Positions 26,106-35,070 are shown, numbered from the stretch's first letter. The stretch: 54,401 nucleotides of DNA from Candidatus Yanofskyibacteriota bacterium (GCA_020847715.1 JADLBM010000013.1:1-54401); one strand, 5' to 3'. Numbers and translations are program-made. The notes: a model not told the origin generated them from the letters alone.

Positions 26106-27899
26106 TTAAGCCCAGGCCTCAATCAATCCCGGAAACGCAGTAATCCAATCGGATGGATTGTTAAAGTCGGCGATCTTATCTGCAAAATTCTGTAGCAAGG
26201 AAAGTAATTCTGTATGAGACAGCCCTCCTGAAGCAATCTTATCTCTCGCAATCTTTAGAACGGCAACAAATTGTTCGAGACTCAACGGTATTATTATCTG
26301 CCGCTTCCCCTCGTAGCCAGCTGTATTACTTCCCCAAAAAGTGTTGAGTGTATCCCTGTGAACGAAGGGGGCGACAAAAATACAGAATGTCTTTTCAAAG
26401 CCAGATCTCTCTTCAAAATCTCTATGGTGCCGCATTACGGGCTGACCCTCTGCATACCATTGATCGCGACCAAGAAGTAAGGTTGTCTCTACGGTCATTC
26501 CGAAGCTTTCGTAGTAACATTCAATATCTGAGATATTTGAACGAAAACCAATCGGAATACCGTCATCGCCTATGGTATAGCTTGGTGCGATATCTGTTGC
26601 ATCGTTGAGAACCATAAGGGCTCGAGATGTATACCACTCAAAATCAAGTGACGGACGAGCGGTCAAAGTCTCATATCCTCGGCTCATAATAGTTTCGAGT
26701 CTTCCTATGCATTCATTCAAAGCATCAATGTTATAGCGTAGGTCTTTTAATTTCTTAATGCGCACCTCATTAAGCTTCGCCTCGAGACTTTCCACTTTTC
26801 CGCTTGATGTCAGTGACTGAATCTTTGAGAGATATTCGGCAACATTCTCTTCGCCCGCCTCCTGTTTTAGTACTTCAGACAAATTCTCAGTAATTTGAAC
26901 CAGGTCTCCCTCATTCTGCCAAGGCAACGGTACAGCCTCTGTATTATTGAGATAATCAAAATATTCTTCATACGAAGCGAAGCCCCTGGCAGTCGCAGGT
27001 ATATTTTCAATAATTGCTCTCACTTCGACCTCCTTATCCTTGGCAATATCGATATGAGTATCGCCACCCCGCAAAGCAATGAGACCAGAGACGCGAAAAT
27101 AACGCAGCGAAGAGTCGGTGTAATCTTTTAAATCGCCCAAAGCGGTCTCAATCTTTTTCCCAGCCCCAAATATTTCTTGGGCGCGAGCAATGGAGTATTC
27201 GTTTATAAAATCAGTTTTATCCTTTCCGGATTTAGATTCTTTTTCTGTTCTAAAAGCAATAATACGATTCGCATAGTCTTCAATTTGGTCTTCCTTGATC
27301 AAGGCAGGAGCAAATAGTTGGAATTCCAATTTCGATAATCCCACCGGAGTTTTCCCTCGTTCCGCCCATTTCTTATTTACTAAAGAAATTAATTTTAACG
27401 TCCCAACAAACGGCCTAATATTATAATCCCCGTATCCCGCTTCAATTTCGTTTGGATACTGCCACTTAAGGAAAAACTTTGTAAATAACTCCTCGTCACT
27501 TATTTCATGCTTTAGCCATTTTTTTGCAAGATCGGTTATTACGACAGCTCCCTTCGATTGGAGGGCGGCGCAAAGACCAAAACGGTTCAACACGCCAGCA
27601 GCTGTTCTACCCCTACCGGCAGCGTCGACATCTCCACGATATTTATCCAAAATCCTTTGAACTATTCCGTCTTCAAGGTCATCCGCAGTATCTTCTGCAT
27701 AAACAGCATCTATTAAGTCCTGTTCTCCCAAAGTTCTTCTTTCAGGCTTATAAAGACGCTTTTTTATTTGTAGCCCAAAGAAAGCTTCTTGTCCGTCCTG
27801 ATCAAAATTCCGACCCTCTAGTTCGGCAAGCGCCCTAAGCATGTTTTCCATGCGTTCCGGATTCCTTATGGTTGTGTTGAAACTCCACGTTTTTACCAT
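26106..27899 (-). CDS. AlwI-family type II restriction endonuclease
   Basis: 597 aa; MVKTWSFNTTIRNPERMENMLRALAELEGRNFDQDGQEAFFGLQIKKRLYKPE; adjacent to fused adenine MTase. Confidence 0.82.
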   Translation of the reverse strand: MVKTWSFNTTIRNPERMENMLRALAELEGRNFDQDGQEAFFGLQIKKRLYKPERRTLGEQDLIDAVYAEDTADDLEDGIVQRILDKYRGDVDAAGRGRTAAGVLNRFGLCAALQSKGAVVITDLAKKWLKHEISDEELFTKFFLKWQYPNEIEAGYGDYNIRPFVGTLKLISLVNKKWAERGKTPVGLSKLEFQLFAPALIKEDQIEDYANRIIAFRTEKESKSGKDKTDFINEYSIARAQEIFGAGKKIETALGDLKDYTDSSLRYFRVSGLIALRGGDTHIDIAKDKEVEVRAIIENIPATARGFASYEEYFDYLNNTEAVPLPWQNEGDLVQITENLSEVLKQEAGEENVAEYLSKIQSLTSSGKVESLEAKLNEVRIKKLKDLRYNIDALNECIGRLETIMSRGYETLTARPSLDFEWYTSRALMVLNDATDIAPSYTIGDDGIPIGFRSNISDIECYYESFGMTVETTLLLGRDQWYAEGQPVMRHHRDFEERSGFEKTFCIFVAPFVHRDTLNTFWGSNTAGYEGKRQIIIPLSLEQFVAVLKIARDKIASGGLSHTELLSLLQNFADKIADFNNPSDWITAFPGLIEAWA

Positions 27900-27923
27900 A
27901 TCTCTAAGTATACGTTAAATTCT

Positions 27924-29909
27924 CTAGATGTAGTTAGTTACTAAAACTTCCTTGGTGTCAGAATTTTTTGCAGATGTCTGATAGTTTGAATTTCTATAAT
28001 CATGATCAATTCGATGCACCTTGAAATTATTTTCCTTCGCCCATTTTGCTAGCAGGTCATTTTTCCTCCCCTTATGTTCAAGAACGTTGGAAAGGGCGAA
28101 GCGAACACCTCTCTTGTCGAGCTTGGTAAGGGTTGAATGAAGATCTATTTCGTCCTTTTCTGACCATCCGCCCATTTCGTTATAGGAAGCAAGCCCCAAT
28201 AGGTAAGGTGGATCAAGGTAGATGAAATCTTCCTTTCGAAAATTAATTTTATCAATTTCTCTAAAATCTCCTGAGAGAAAAGATATATTCTTTCTACTAG
28301 CTAATGCATTAAAGTTTGCCAGATTCCTCCGCGAGCTGCCGTTATAATCGCGCTTGCCTACAGGCAAGTTAAATTTGCCTTGAGAGTTAAATCTAATCTG
28401 GTTATTAAACGAGTAAAGCACTAGAACTAACAAGTAATAAATCTGGAACTCGCTCTCATCGCTGTTGTATACAGCACGAAGTCTCAAAAAGGACTCCTTA
28501 TTGAACATTCCCAGCCCTCCAGAGCTCTCGCATTTATAGCGATCATACCCATAGATAAAGCTCTGACTCAGTCCATACTTTTTTACAATCTCTACCAGAG
28601 TTTGATTAAGTTCTTCAAAGTTAGTTTTTTGTATAAGATTTAGAATCTCAATTACCTTCGGATTGTTATCAATACAAACTATCTTCTCAGCAGCCGCATT
28701 TATACCAACATTGGCTCCTCCGCAAAACATGTCATAAAACGTCCCAATCTTCTTTGGGAACAGATTAAAGAGTTGGGGAAGAAGCTTATGCTTCCCGCCG
28801 GTGTAGTTTAGGGGTGACTTAACGTAGTCCGGCAAGTGAGTATTGGTTGGCATATCAATCTTGATCGGCGCAATACTCTTTTTCTGACTCACCGCACAAA
28901 AGAAAACTCGTTCTTTCAAATTATCTTTTGATGATCTCCCTGTGGTGAATTGGTTAAACGGTTGATCATAAATCTTGACCGAACCCTTTCTCTCCAATGC
29001 AGATAAAATCTCATGATCACTTATACGCGACTGCGACCGAGCGTCTCCACTAGTTCCCATGTCGTTATATGACACGAGAATAAACTTCGCATCGATGTCG
29101 TTGATTAATTCACTAAAAGCACTACCGGCAGATTTGAGACTATAGCGGCTTTTAATATGGTCTCTATTAATTTTCTTAGCAACCCCGTAGACTTTTTCTT
29201 TCTTCCATTCGGCAATATTTTCCAGTAAGTGGTATGCGTCAGAATATTGCCGAGAATTGTATGGAGGATCTATATAAACAACGTCAGCCCTGATCTTTTT
29301 AACAAGCGCATTTGCATCCATTTTGAAAATTTTGGCTTTGGTTTTACGATTTTTGATTTCGAGAGGTTTCAGCTCGAGACGTTTTTGAACGATTTTAACC
29401 TTTCGATAGGCATCGTAGTGGCCCACCGTATTTGCAATTCGATCCAATGCATACATTAGTGAGGTTACTAAGTAAGCCCTTTCCCGCTCGTTAATCTTGC
29501 TTGCTCTATATAAACTTTCGATATCCTCCCGGATATACCCTATACGTTTTGAATTCTCTAGGTCGAAATATGTATTCGCGAAATTCTTTGAAAAGTAGTT
29601 ATGTCCGATTTTACCAAGATTGTTATAACCGACGATGAGATCAGTTAATAAACTAGCCCTGAGCTTGCCATTGCCAAAAAAGGCTAAGAAAGCAAGGTAA
29701 TTTGATTCAAGAATATCGTTAACAACAATATCGGCTTCATTGTGGAAATGATCAGCTACTACCCCGGTTCCAGCAAAAATATCAGCGAATGAGGCATATT
29801 TGACTCGTTCTTTGCCTAAGATATCTCTTATTAAAGGCAATAATTTAGTCTTACTGCCTAGATACCTACGTTGGCCTATAGAAATATTTCCAAAACCTGC
29901 ATCTTTCAT
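27924..29909 (-). CDS. Fused double N6-adenine DNA methyltransferase (D12 class, M.FokI-like architecture)
   Basis: N-half: RYLGSKTKLLP, FADIFAGTGVVADHF, DPPYNSRQYSDAYHLLENIAEW; C-half: LNYTGGKHKLLPQL, DMFCGGANVGINA, DPPYLLGLASYNE. Confidence 0.93.
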   Translation of the reverse strand: MKDAGFGNISIGQRRYLGSKTKLLPLIRDILGKERVKYASFADIFAGTGVVADHFHNEADIVVNDILESNYLAFLAFFGNGKLRASLLTDLIVGYNNLGKIGHNYFSKNFANTYFDLENSKRIGYIREDIESLYRASKINERERAYLVTSLMYALDRIANTVGHYDAYRKVKIVQKRLELKPLEIKNRKTKAKIFKMDANALVKKIRADVVYIDPPYNSRQYSDAYHLLENIAEWKKEKVYGVAKKINRDHIKSRYSLKSAGSAFSELINDIDAKFILVSYNDMGTSGDARSQSRISDHEILSALERKGSVKIYDQPFNQFTTGRSSKDNLKERVFFCAVSQKKSIAPIKIDMPTNTHLPDYVKSPLNYTGGKHKLLPQLFNLFPKKIGTFYDMFCGGANVGINAAAEKIVCIDNNPKVIEILNLIQKTNFEELNQTLVEIVKKYGLSQSFIYGYDRYKCESSGGLGMFNKESFLRLRAVYNSDESEFQIYYLLVLVLYSFNNQIRFNSQGKFNLPVGKRDYNGSSRRNLANFNALASRKNISFLSGDFREIDKINFRKEDFIYLDPPYLLGLASYNEMGGWSEKDEIDLHSTLTKLDKRGVRFALSNVLEHKGRKNDLLAKWAKENNFKVHRIDHDYRNSNYQTSAKNSDTKEVLVTNYI

Positions 29910-30006
29910 ATCTAAATTTTAGCTTATTCCCCATTAGATAAAAGGCCGAGTTATCCACTTTTCGGCATATGGACTTATTCGCCCGGGTCCGGCATTTGTT
30001 GTGTTG

Positions 30007-31284
30007 ATGGATAATACTGAACCAGAACCAATACGTTATTGCCTTTACGCCCGGAAATCCACCGAGGCCGAAGAAAGACAGGCCCTTTCGATAGACTCGC
30101 AGATCAAGGAGATGCTCATCGTTGCGCAGCGCGATGATTTGAACATCGTGGACATTTATCGCGAAGCACATTCAGCGAAAGACTGCGGCCAGAGGCCGGT
30201 ATTTAATAAATTGCTCACCGAACTGCGCGAAGGAAAGTTCAACGGCATACTTGTTTGGCACCCGGATCGGCTAAGTAGAAATGCCGGAGATCTTGGCGCC
30301 GTGGTGGACCTATTCGATCAGAAAAAGCTTGTCGAGATCCGCACCTACAGCCAGCGCTTCACGAATAATCCGAACGAGAAGTTCCTTCTGATGATTTTGA
30401 TATCGCAGGCGAAACTGGAGAATGACAACAAGAGCGTTAACGTGAAGCGCGGCCTCAAAACAAAATGTGAGATGGGGCTCTGGCCTTCGGTCGCACCCAC
30501 CGGATATCTCAATTCAAAGAATCGAGACCAGAAAGGAGTCATCTTCATTGACCCTCAGCGCGCGCCGGTTATAAAGGAAATGTTTGAGAAGGTGGCATCG
30601 GGCTGGAGCGGCCGGAAAATTTATAATTGGCTTAAAGAGATTAAATTCCTCACGAGAACCGGAAAGCCCCTCACCTTCAGCAATATCTACGTCATTCTCA
30701 ACAACAACTTTTATCATGGGACATTTGAGTACCCGAAAAATAGCGGCCGATGGTTCCAGGGAAAACACGTGCCACTTATAAGTAAAGACTTATTCGACAA
30801 AGTTCAACGACAATTACAGCTACATAGGAAAGTTCGAATCGGCGGCAAAGAGTTTGCATTTACGCGGCTTATGTCCTGTGGACTCTGTGGGTCAGGAATT
30901 AGCGCCGAGGAGAAATTCAAAAACTTGAGCGACGGGACCGTGGCCAAATATATCTACTACGGGTGCACGAGGGGAAGAGATCGTAACTGTAAAGGAGGAT
31001 ATATCGAGGAAAGACAGCTTGTAGCTCAACTTCTAGAGATGATGGATAAAATAGACCTTGATCGATCGGGCGTTCGTCGCAAGCTTGAGTCAGAAATCGA
31101 GCGCCATAAAAGATTTCACTCGAACATTATGGGAAAGCCGGAAGAGGAATATCGCGCAAAAGATGTAGATATCCGGAACTATGCTAAGTACGTTCTGACT
31201 GATGGTTCCGTCTTCGAAAAACGCGATCTGCTCGGAAGTCTAAAAAGCAAGATAACAGTAACGAATAAAAACATACACATATAA
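30007..31284 (+). CDS. Large serine recombinase (resolvase/invertase N-domain + recombinase + zinc beta-ribbon)
   Basis: YCLYARKSTEAEERQALSIDSQI catalytic region; LVWHPDRLSRNAGD; zinc ribbon CGLCGSG…CTRGRDRNCKGG. Confidence 0.95.
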   Translation: MDNTEPEPIRYCLYARKSTEAEERQALSIDSQIKEMLIVAQRDDLNIVDIYREAHSAKDCGQRPVFNKLLTELREGKFNGILVWHPDRLSRNAGDLGAVVDLFDQKKLVEIRTYSQRFTNNPNEKFLLMILISQAKLENDNKSVNVKRGLKTKCEMGLWPSVAPTGYLNSKNRDQKGVIFIDPQRAPVIKEMFEKVASGWSGRKIYNWLKEIKFLTRTGKPLTFSNIYVILNNNFYHGTFEYPKNSGRWFQGKHVPLISKDLFDKVQRQLQLHRKVRIGGKEFAFTRLMSCGLCGSGISAEEKFKNLSDGTVAKYIYYGCTRGRDRNCKGGYIEERQLVAQLLEMMDKIDLDRSGVRRKLESEIERHKRFHSNIMGKPEEEYRAKDVDIRNYAKYVLTDGSVFEKRDLLGSLKSKITVTNKNIHI

Positions 31285-31363
31285 GCAGAGGCGGCGTGGG
31301 CAATTTGACTTATTTTTGTTTAGGAGCCAAACTGTCTTTAACAATACTAGTCAAACATAAACT

Positions 31364-31981
31364 ATGGCACTCACAAACTCCTATCTTGTCACAACAAAAA
31401 ACCTCGAAGCTTTCTTTAACGCTTTGGTTACAGCACAAGCTCCAGAGCGCTTTACCCAAAAGTTCTTGGAGTCTTTGGAATTCAAAAGTTCCAACGATCG
31501 TTTGTACATTGGCCTGATGAAGGGCTTGGGATTTGTTGACGAAGCTGGAATACCGCAAGACAGATACTATAGATTTCTAGACCAAACACAGTCAAAGAAG
31601 GTCTTGGCCGAAGGCATCAAGGAAGCTTATGGTGACTTATTTGCTGTGCAGACTAAGGCAAATGAGCTGACCGCACAGGATGTCAAAAATAAATTGAGAA
31701 CCCTTACGCAAGGCAAGAAAACGGATAACGTTCTTCAATTAATGGCCAATACGTTTAGGGCGCTTTGTGATTATGCTGACTGGTCAAGTGGACCTAAGCT
31801 AAAAATTGAAGAACAAAAACCGAAGCAAGAGGTGGGCTCGCTCAGCAAAGAGCAACCCAAACCAACTAACGCACAATTGGCTGGTGAGTTTCACTACAAT
31901 ATCCAAATCCATCTACCAGAGTCTAGGGATCAGGCTGTTTACGATGCCATATTCAAGAGCCTTAAAGACCACCTGTTTTAA
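31364..31981 (+). CDS. DUF5343 family protein
   Basis: NSYLVTTKNLEAFFNALVTAQAPERFTQKFLESLEFKSSNDRLYIGLMKGLGFVDEAGIPQDRYYRFLD matches family pattern as I recall it. Confidence 0.75.
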   Translation: MALTNSYLVTTKNLEAFFNALVTAQAPERFTQKFLESLEFKSSNDRLYIGLMKGLGFVDEAGIPQDRYYRFLDQTQSKKVLAEGIKEAYGDLFAVQTKANELTAQDVKNKLRTLTQGKKTDNVLQLMANTFRALCDYADWSSGPKLKIEEQKPKQEVGSLSKEQPKPTNAQLAGEFHYNIQIHLPESRDQAVYDAIFKSLKDHLF

Positions 31982-31985
31982 GTAT

Positions 31986-32567
31986 ATGGACAAGATTCGC
32001 GATTATTATTCTTTTGTCTTCCGAGGACTTTTAACAGAGCAATCTTTAGATAAGGCCGGTCGCCACAACAGAAACACATTCTCTGAAGAGGCGGGTCGGG
32101 AATTGTCCGAGAGACTTGGCCTATCCTTACTCGAGGATGAGCTCGTTAATAAGGCAAAACGGATGGCAATGGTATATACCGCCATCTGTGCCTTTGAAAA
32201 CTACGTCAGGGATTTTGTTTCAAAGAAACTGATGGAAGTTCAGGGAGAAAACTGGTGGACAGAATGCGTTTCAGAAAAGATTCGTTCGAAGGCCGAATCA
32301 AGAAAAAAAGAAGAGAGTAACACCCGGTGGCACACCCCTCGAGGAGATGCTCTTATAAGCTATACTGAATTTGGGGATCTCGCCTCCATTATGCAGCAAA
32401 ACTGGGAGCAATTTGAACCGCACATTGACTCACTGGACTGGGCAAGGCATATAATCGAATCTCTTGAAAAATCTCGTAACGTAATTATGCATAGTGGCGA
32501 ACTAGCTCCTCAAGATATTGAAAGGGTGGGAATGAATATCCGCGATTGGATCCGGCAAGTCGGCTAG
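31986..32567 (+). CDS. Swt1-like HEPN domain protein
   Basis: C-terminal NWEQFEPHIDSLDWARHIIESLEKSRNVIMHSGELAPQDIERVGMNIRDWIRQ, with RNxxxH (RNVIMH) HEPN motif; starts 4 nt after DUF5343 stop. Confidence 0.78.
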   Translation: MDKIRDYYSFVFRGLLTEQSLDKAGRHNRNTFSEEAGRELSERLGLSLLEDELVNKAKRMAMVYTAICAFENYVRDFVSKKLMEVQGENWWTECVSEKIRSKAESRKKEESNTRWHTPRGDALISYTEFGDLASIMQQNWEQFEPHIDSLDWARHIIESLEKSRNVIMHSGELAPQDIERVGMNIRDWIRQVG

Positions 32568-32590
32568 CTCCTCTCTTAGCTTACAAACAT

Positions 32591-32615
32591 AAAACCACCG
32601 ATAATCGGTGGTTTT
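32591..32615 (+). terminator. Rho-independent terminator
   Basis: aaaaccaccga taa tcggtggtttt. Confidence 0.8.
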
Positions 32616-32709
32616 ATGTTCTGGATACGGCGCTCAGCCGGTATGACGTGAACGGGACGGAGAATCTGTTTAGTGACGGCTTTAGGTCGTCCGATACTAA
32701 ACTAGACTG

Positions 32710-32780
32710 CTGGGGGGCCTGGATTCGAACCAAGATTCACGGCTTCAAAGGCCGCTGTCCTACCATTAGACGACCCCCCA
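32710..32780 (-). tRNA. tRNA-Gln (anticodon UUG)
   Basis: Minus strand TGGGGGG-TC-GTCTAATGGTAGGAC-A-GCGGC-CTTTGAA-GCCGT-…-CTTGGTTCGAATCCAGG-CCCCCCA; cloverleaf folds, anticodon TTG; CCA not encoded. Confidence 0.95.
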
Positions 32781-32799
32781 ATCTGCACACGACAGCGCG

Positions 32800-32828
32800 A
32801 TTATACAAGAAAAACGGAGAAGGTTCAA
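32800..32828 (-). promoter_or_regulatory. tRNA-Gln promoter
   Basis: TTGAAC-17-TATAAT. Confidence 0.8.
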
Positions 32829-32833
32829 ATTCA

Positions 32834-32862
32834 TTGACACGAGTAGTTTTTTCAGGTATGAA
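32834..32862 (+). promoter_or_regulatory. Promoter of zinc-finger paralog 1
   Basis: TTGACA-17-TATGAA. Confidence 0.75.
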
Positions 32863-32890
32863 TGAATCCTGCTCTTTCAAGGAGGCCCCC

Positions 32891-33352
32891 ATGGAACGCA
32901 CGAAGGCGGAGGAGGCGCGATTCAGTAAGCGCCTCCTGCCCACACTCAAAAGGCTTGCGCAGCAACGCACCGAAGCCGAGGACCACACAATCGAGATCGA
33001 GGAAACGCGCGACGAACTCGTGCGCTTGGCGACCGTCGACCTCGTTCGGGAGATTCCCCTCGTCTGCGGGCACTGCGAGAACAAAAGCTCGCTTCACCGA
33101 TGGCGCTTCATCTTCACCACGCGCGCAATTTTCCCGTCCACGAATGAGAACGTCCGCTACGCTCCGGCCAGTCTCGGGGAGTGCCTCCTCGGCTGCCCCC
33201 TGTGCGGCGCACTGACTACCGTCAGCGAGCATGAGTTCGGGAAGGAATTGGTGGCACTCTTCTCCAAGTTCCAGACCACCCGCCCCGCCCTGTTCGAACT
33301 GCCAACGAGGTACCACATCGGCACCACCTTCGTCGAAGACTGCCCATGGTAG
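32891..33352 (+). CDS. Small zinc-finger protein, tandem paralog 1
   Basis: SD AAGGAGG; coiled N-term then VREIPLVCGHCENKSSLHRWRF…LGCPLCGALTT…FELPTRYHIG. Confidence 0.75.
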   Translation: MERTKAEEARFSKRLLPTLKRLAQQRTEAEDHTIEIEETRDELVRLATVDLVREIPLVCGHCENKSSLHRWRFIFTTRAIFPSTNENVRYAPASLGECLLGCPLCGALTTVSEHEFGKELVALFSKFQTTRPALFELPTRYHIGTTFVEDCPW

Positions 33353-33356
33353 TTCG

Positions 33357-33385
33357 CGACCCGGCTTCACTGCCGGGTCGTTTTC
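33357..33385 (+). terminator. Terminator of paralog 1
   Basis: gacccggc/gccgggtc + gtttt. Confidence 0.8.
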
Positions 33386-33413
33386 TTGCCATCGGCAAAA
33401 AACATGGTATGAT
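33386..33413 (+). promoter_or_regulatory. Promoter of paralog 2
   Basis: TTGCCA-16-TATGAT (extended TGG). Confidence 0.75.
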
Positions 33414-33438
33414 AGGGCGTTCTTTCAAAGGAGTACCT

Positions 33439-33840
33439 ATGCGTTCTCGAATTGGCGAACCGGCCGCCACGGTATCCCCCACCCTGCTCACACACCGATT
33501 CCTCGCCGCGAACATCGCTTCCGCTCGGGGATTCGAGCTCATGTGCGAGTCGTGCAAGCTAGTAGCGCCGTTGCGCGACTGGCGGCTGGTCATTCCCACG
33601 GTCAGGATTTACGCCAAAAGCACCTGCCAAGTGCGCACGATGGGGTGCCCCGTCGAACAGTGGCGCCTCCAATGCCGTCATTGCCGCGCCTACTTCACGA
33701 TCTCCGAATACCCGAGCAGCGCCGCACTTGCCGCACTCCTCAAGCTTTTCGCGAGCAGGGACCTCACGTTCCCCGAGTTGTTCGACGCCCCCATCATGTA
33801 TGAGGTGGGCCGCGACCTCACCGTCCTGCGCCCCTTCTGA
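33439..33840 (+). CDS. Small zinc-finger protein, tandem paralog 2
   Basis: SD AAAGGAG; ELMCESCKLVAPLRDWRL…LQCRHCRAYFT…FPELFDAPIMYEVG. Confidence 0.75.
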   Translation: MRSRIGEPAATVSPTLLTHRFLAANIASARGFELMCESCKLVAPLRDWRLVIPTVRIYAKSTCQVRTMGCPVEQWRLQCRHCRAYFTISEYPSSAALAALLKLFASRDLTFPELFDAPIMYEVGRDLTVLRPF

Positions 33841-33866
33841 CCCGGCCTCACCGCCGGGTCGTTTTC
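33839..33866 (+). terminator. Terminator of paralog 2
   Basis: gacccggc/gccgggtc + gtttt. Confidence 0.8.
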
Positions 33867-33894
33867 TTGCCATTGCCGAAAAACATGGTATGCT
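33867..33894 (+). promoter_or_regulatory. Promoter of paralog 3
   Basis: TTGCCA-16-TATGCT (extended TGG). Confidence 0.7.
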
Positions 33895-33921
33895 CAGTCG
33901 TTCTTTCCGAAGAGGTGAGCC

Positions 33922-34419
33922 ATGGAAGAAGCACTCGAAAGCGCAGAACCCGAACAGCTCCGCATGTTCGAACAGGTCCCCACCGCGTACCGCGACCCTG
34001 CCAGCTGCACCGAGGCAGCCAGGATGCTCGGCGAGCTCGAGAAGGAGAAAAAGCGACTCGAAGAGCGCCTGAAGCGCATCGCCGAAGAGCGCGGCATGGT
34101 CATCAACGCCGTCACGGTGCAGATGGTCCGCGAGTACCCGTTCGCGTGCAGGAAGTGCAGGAACTCGGCCCCCCTTCATCGCTGGGCGCTGAGCCGACTC
34201 CGGTACCATGTTCCGCCTCGCGGATGCTACGAGGGCGACTACTGGGTCACGGAAAAAGTCGGCTCGGGGAAGCTCTGCTGTCCCGCATGCGGATACTGGA
34301 ATAGCCTGTTCGCCAGCATCAGTCGGCCGCATGAGCACGCGGTGCTGTTCCTTACGCGTCTCCAGTACCGCCTCTCCGAGGTCTTCGACGCTCCCGTCAC
34401 AGAACATGAGGATTGTTGA
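33922..34419 (+). CDS. Small zinc-finger protein, tandem paralog 3
   Basis: Coiled N-term then VREYPFACRKCRNSAPLHRWAL…LCCPACGYWNS…LSEVFDAPVTEHED. Confidence 0.75.
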   Translation: MEEALESAEPEQLRMFEQVPTAYRDPASCTEAARMLGELEKEKKRLEERLKRIAEERGMVINAVTVQMVREYPFACRKCRNSAPLHRWALSRLRYHVPPRGCYEGDYWVTEKVGSGKLCCPACGYWNSLFASISRPHEHAVLFLTRLQYRLSEVFDAPVTEHEDC

Positions 34420-34425
34420 CGCACG

Positions 34426-34449
34426 CCCGGCCACTGGCCGGGTTTTTCT
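34426..34449 (+). terminator. Terminator of paralog 3
   Basis: cccggcc/ggccggg + ttttt. Confidence 0.8.
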
Positions 34450-34452
34450 TAC

Positions 34453-34479
34453 ACAAAAACGCCACGCAGATGCGTGGCG
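34453..34479 (-). terminator. Terminator of thioredoxin-like gene
   Basis: cgccacgca/tgcgtggcg with A-run. Confidence 0.75.
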
Positions 34480-35061
34480 TCAGGGCGGACAGGGAGCATC
34501 GTACTCGCCTGGGGTGTCATTTCGGATTTGAATCGGTTCACCCTCCTTCACCTTCTCAATCACCCGCTCACCGTACCGCCCCCAGTCAATGCCGACGAAC
34601 GAGCACCGGCGTTGGCCGTCGAGGTAGGTGAATGGGAGCACCAGCCCTTCGGCATTGACCAGCACCATGGTCCCGAACGAGCGCACTCCGTAGCGCTTCC
34701 ATGCACTGTGCTCGGTGCGCTTGAACTCCGGCTCGTCGAACAGCACCGCGAACGGAAGATCGGTGACATCCACGCCGACATCAGCAAGCGCCCGCGGCAG
34801 ATACGCCGAATCATCGTCACCGATGGTACCAATAATGGTAACCACGGAAACGTCCGGATGCTTTCGCGCAAGCGCAACCAGCTCCGGAATGTGCTTCAGG
34901 CACGGCGCGCACGCCGTATGCCAGAAGTACAACACCACCGGCTTCCCCGCATACGGCTCCTTCTGGACGTCTACCGTCACTAACCCGCCGAAACGGTCGG
35001 ATGCGGTAAACGCAGGCGCCGCATGCAGGGCGACTGCAAGCAGAAACTCAATCACAGGCAC
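34480..35061 (-). CDS. Exported TlpA/ResA-like thioredoxin-fold protein
   Basis: Signal peptide; KPVVLYFWHTACAPCLKHIPELVALARKHPDVSVVTI (CxxC). Confidence 0.88.
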   Translation of the reverse strand: MPVIEFLLAVALHAAPAFTASDRFGGLVTVDVQKEPYAGKPVVLYFWHTACAPCLKHIPELVALARKHPDVSVVTIIGTIGDDDSAYLPRALADVGVDVTDLPFAVLFDEPEFKRTEHSAWKRYGVRSFGTMVLVNAEGLVLPFTYLDGQRRCSFVGIDWGRYGERVIEKVKEGEPIQIRNDTPGEYDAPCPP

Positions 35062-35070
35062 CTCTCCGCG

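Larger units (their letters stand above)
25300..32620. mobile_element. Putative integrated genomic (defence) island; ends approximate
   Basis: Visibly lower GC and different codon usage than flanks; contains serine recombinase, type II R-M and DUF5343/HEPN genes; abuts the 3' side of tRNA-Gln. Confidence 0.65.

Noticed and set aside
26106-29909. Avoidance of GGATC in the flanking chromosome as evidence for AlwI-like specificity
   Set aside because: GGATC/GATCC is readily seen (e.g. near 1678, 11440, 11846, 14070, 23174), so no depletion can be claimed without counting.
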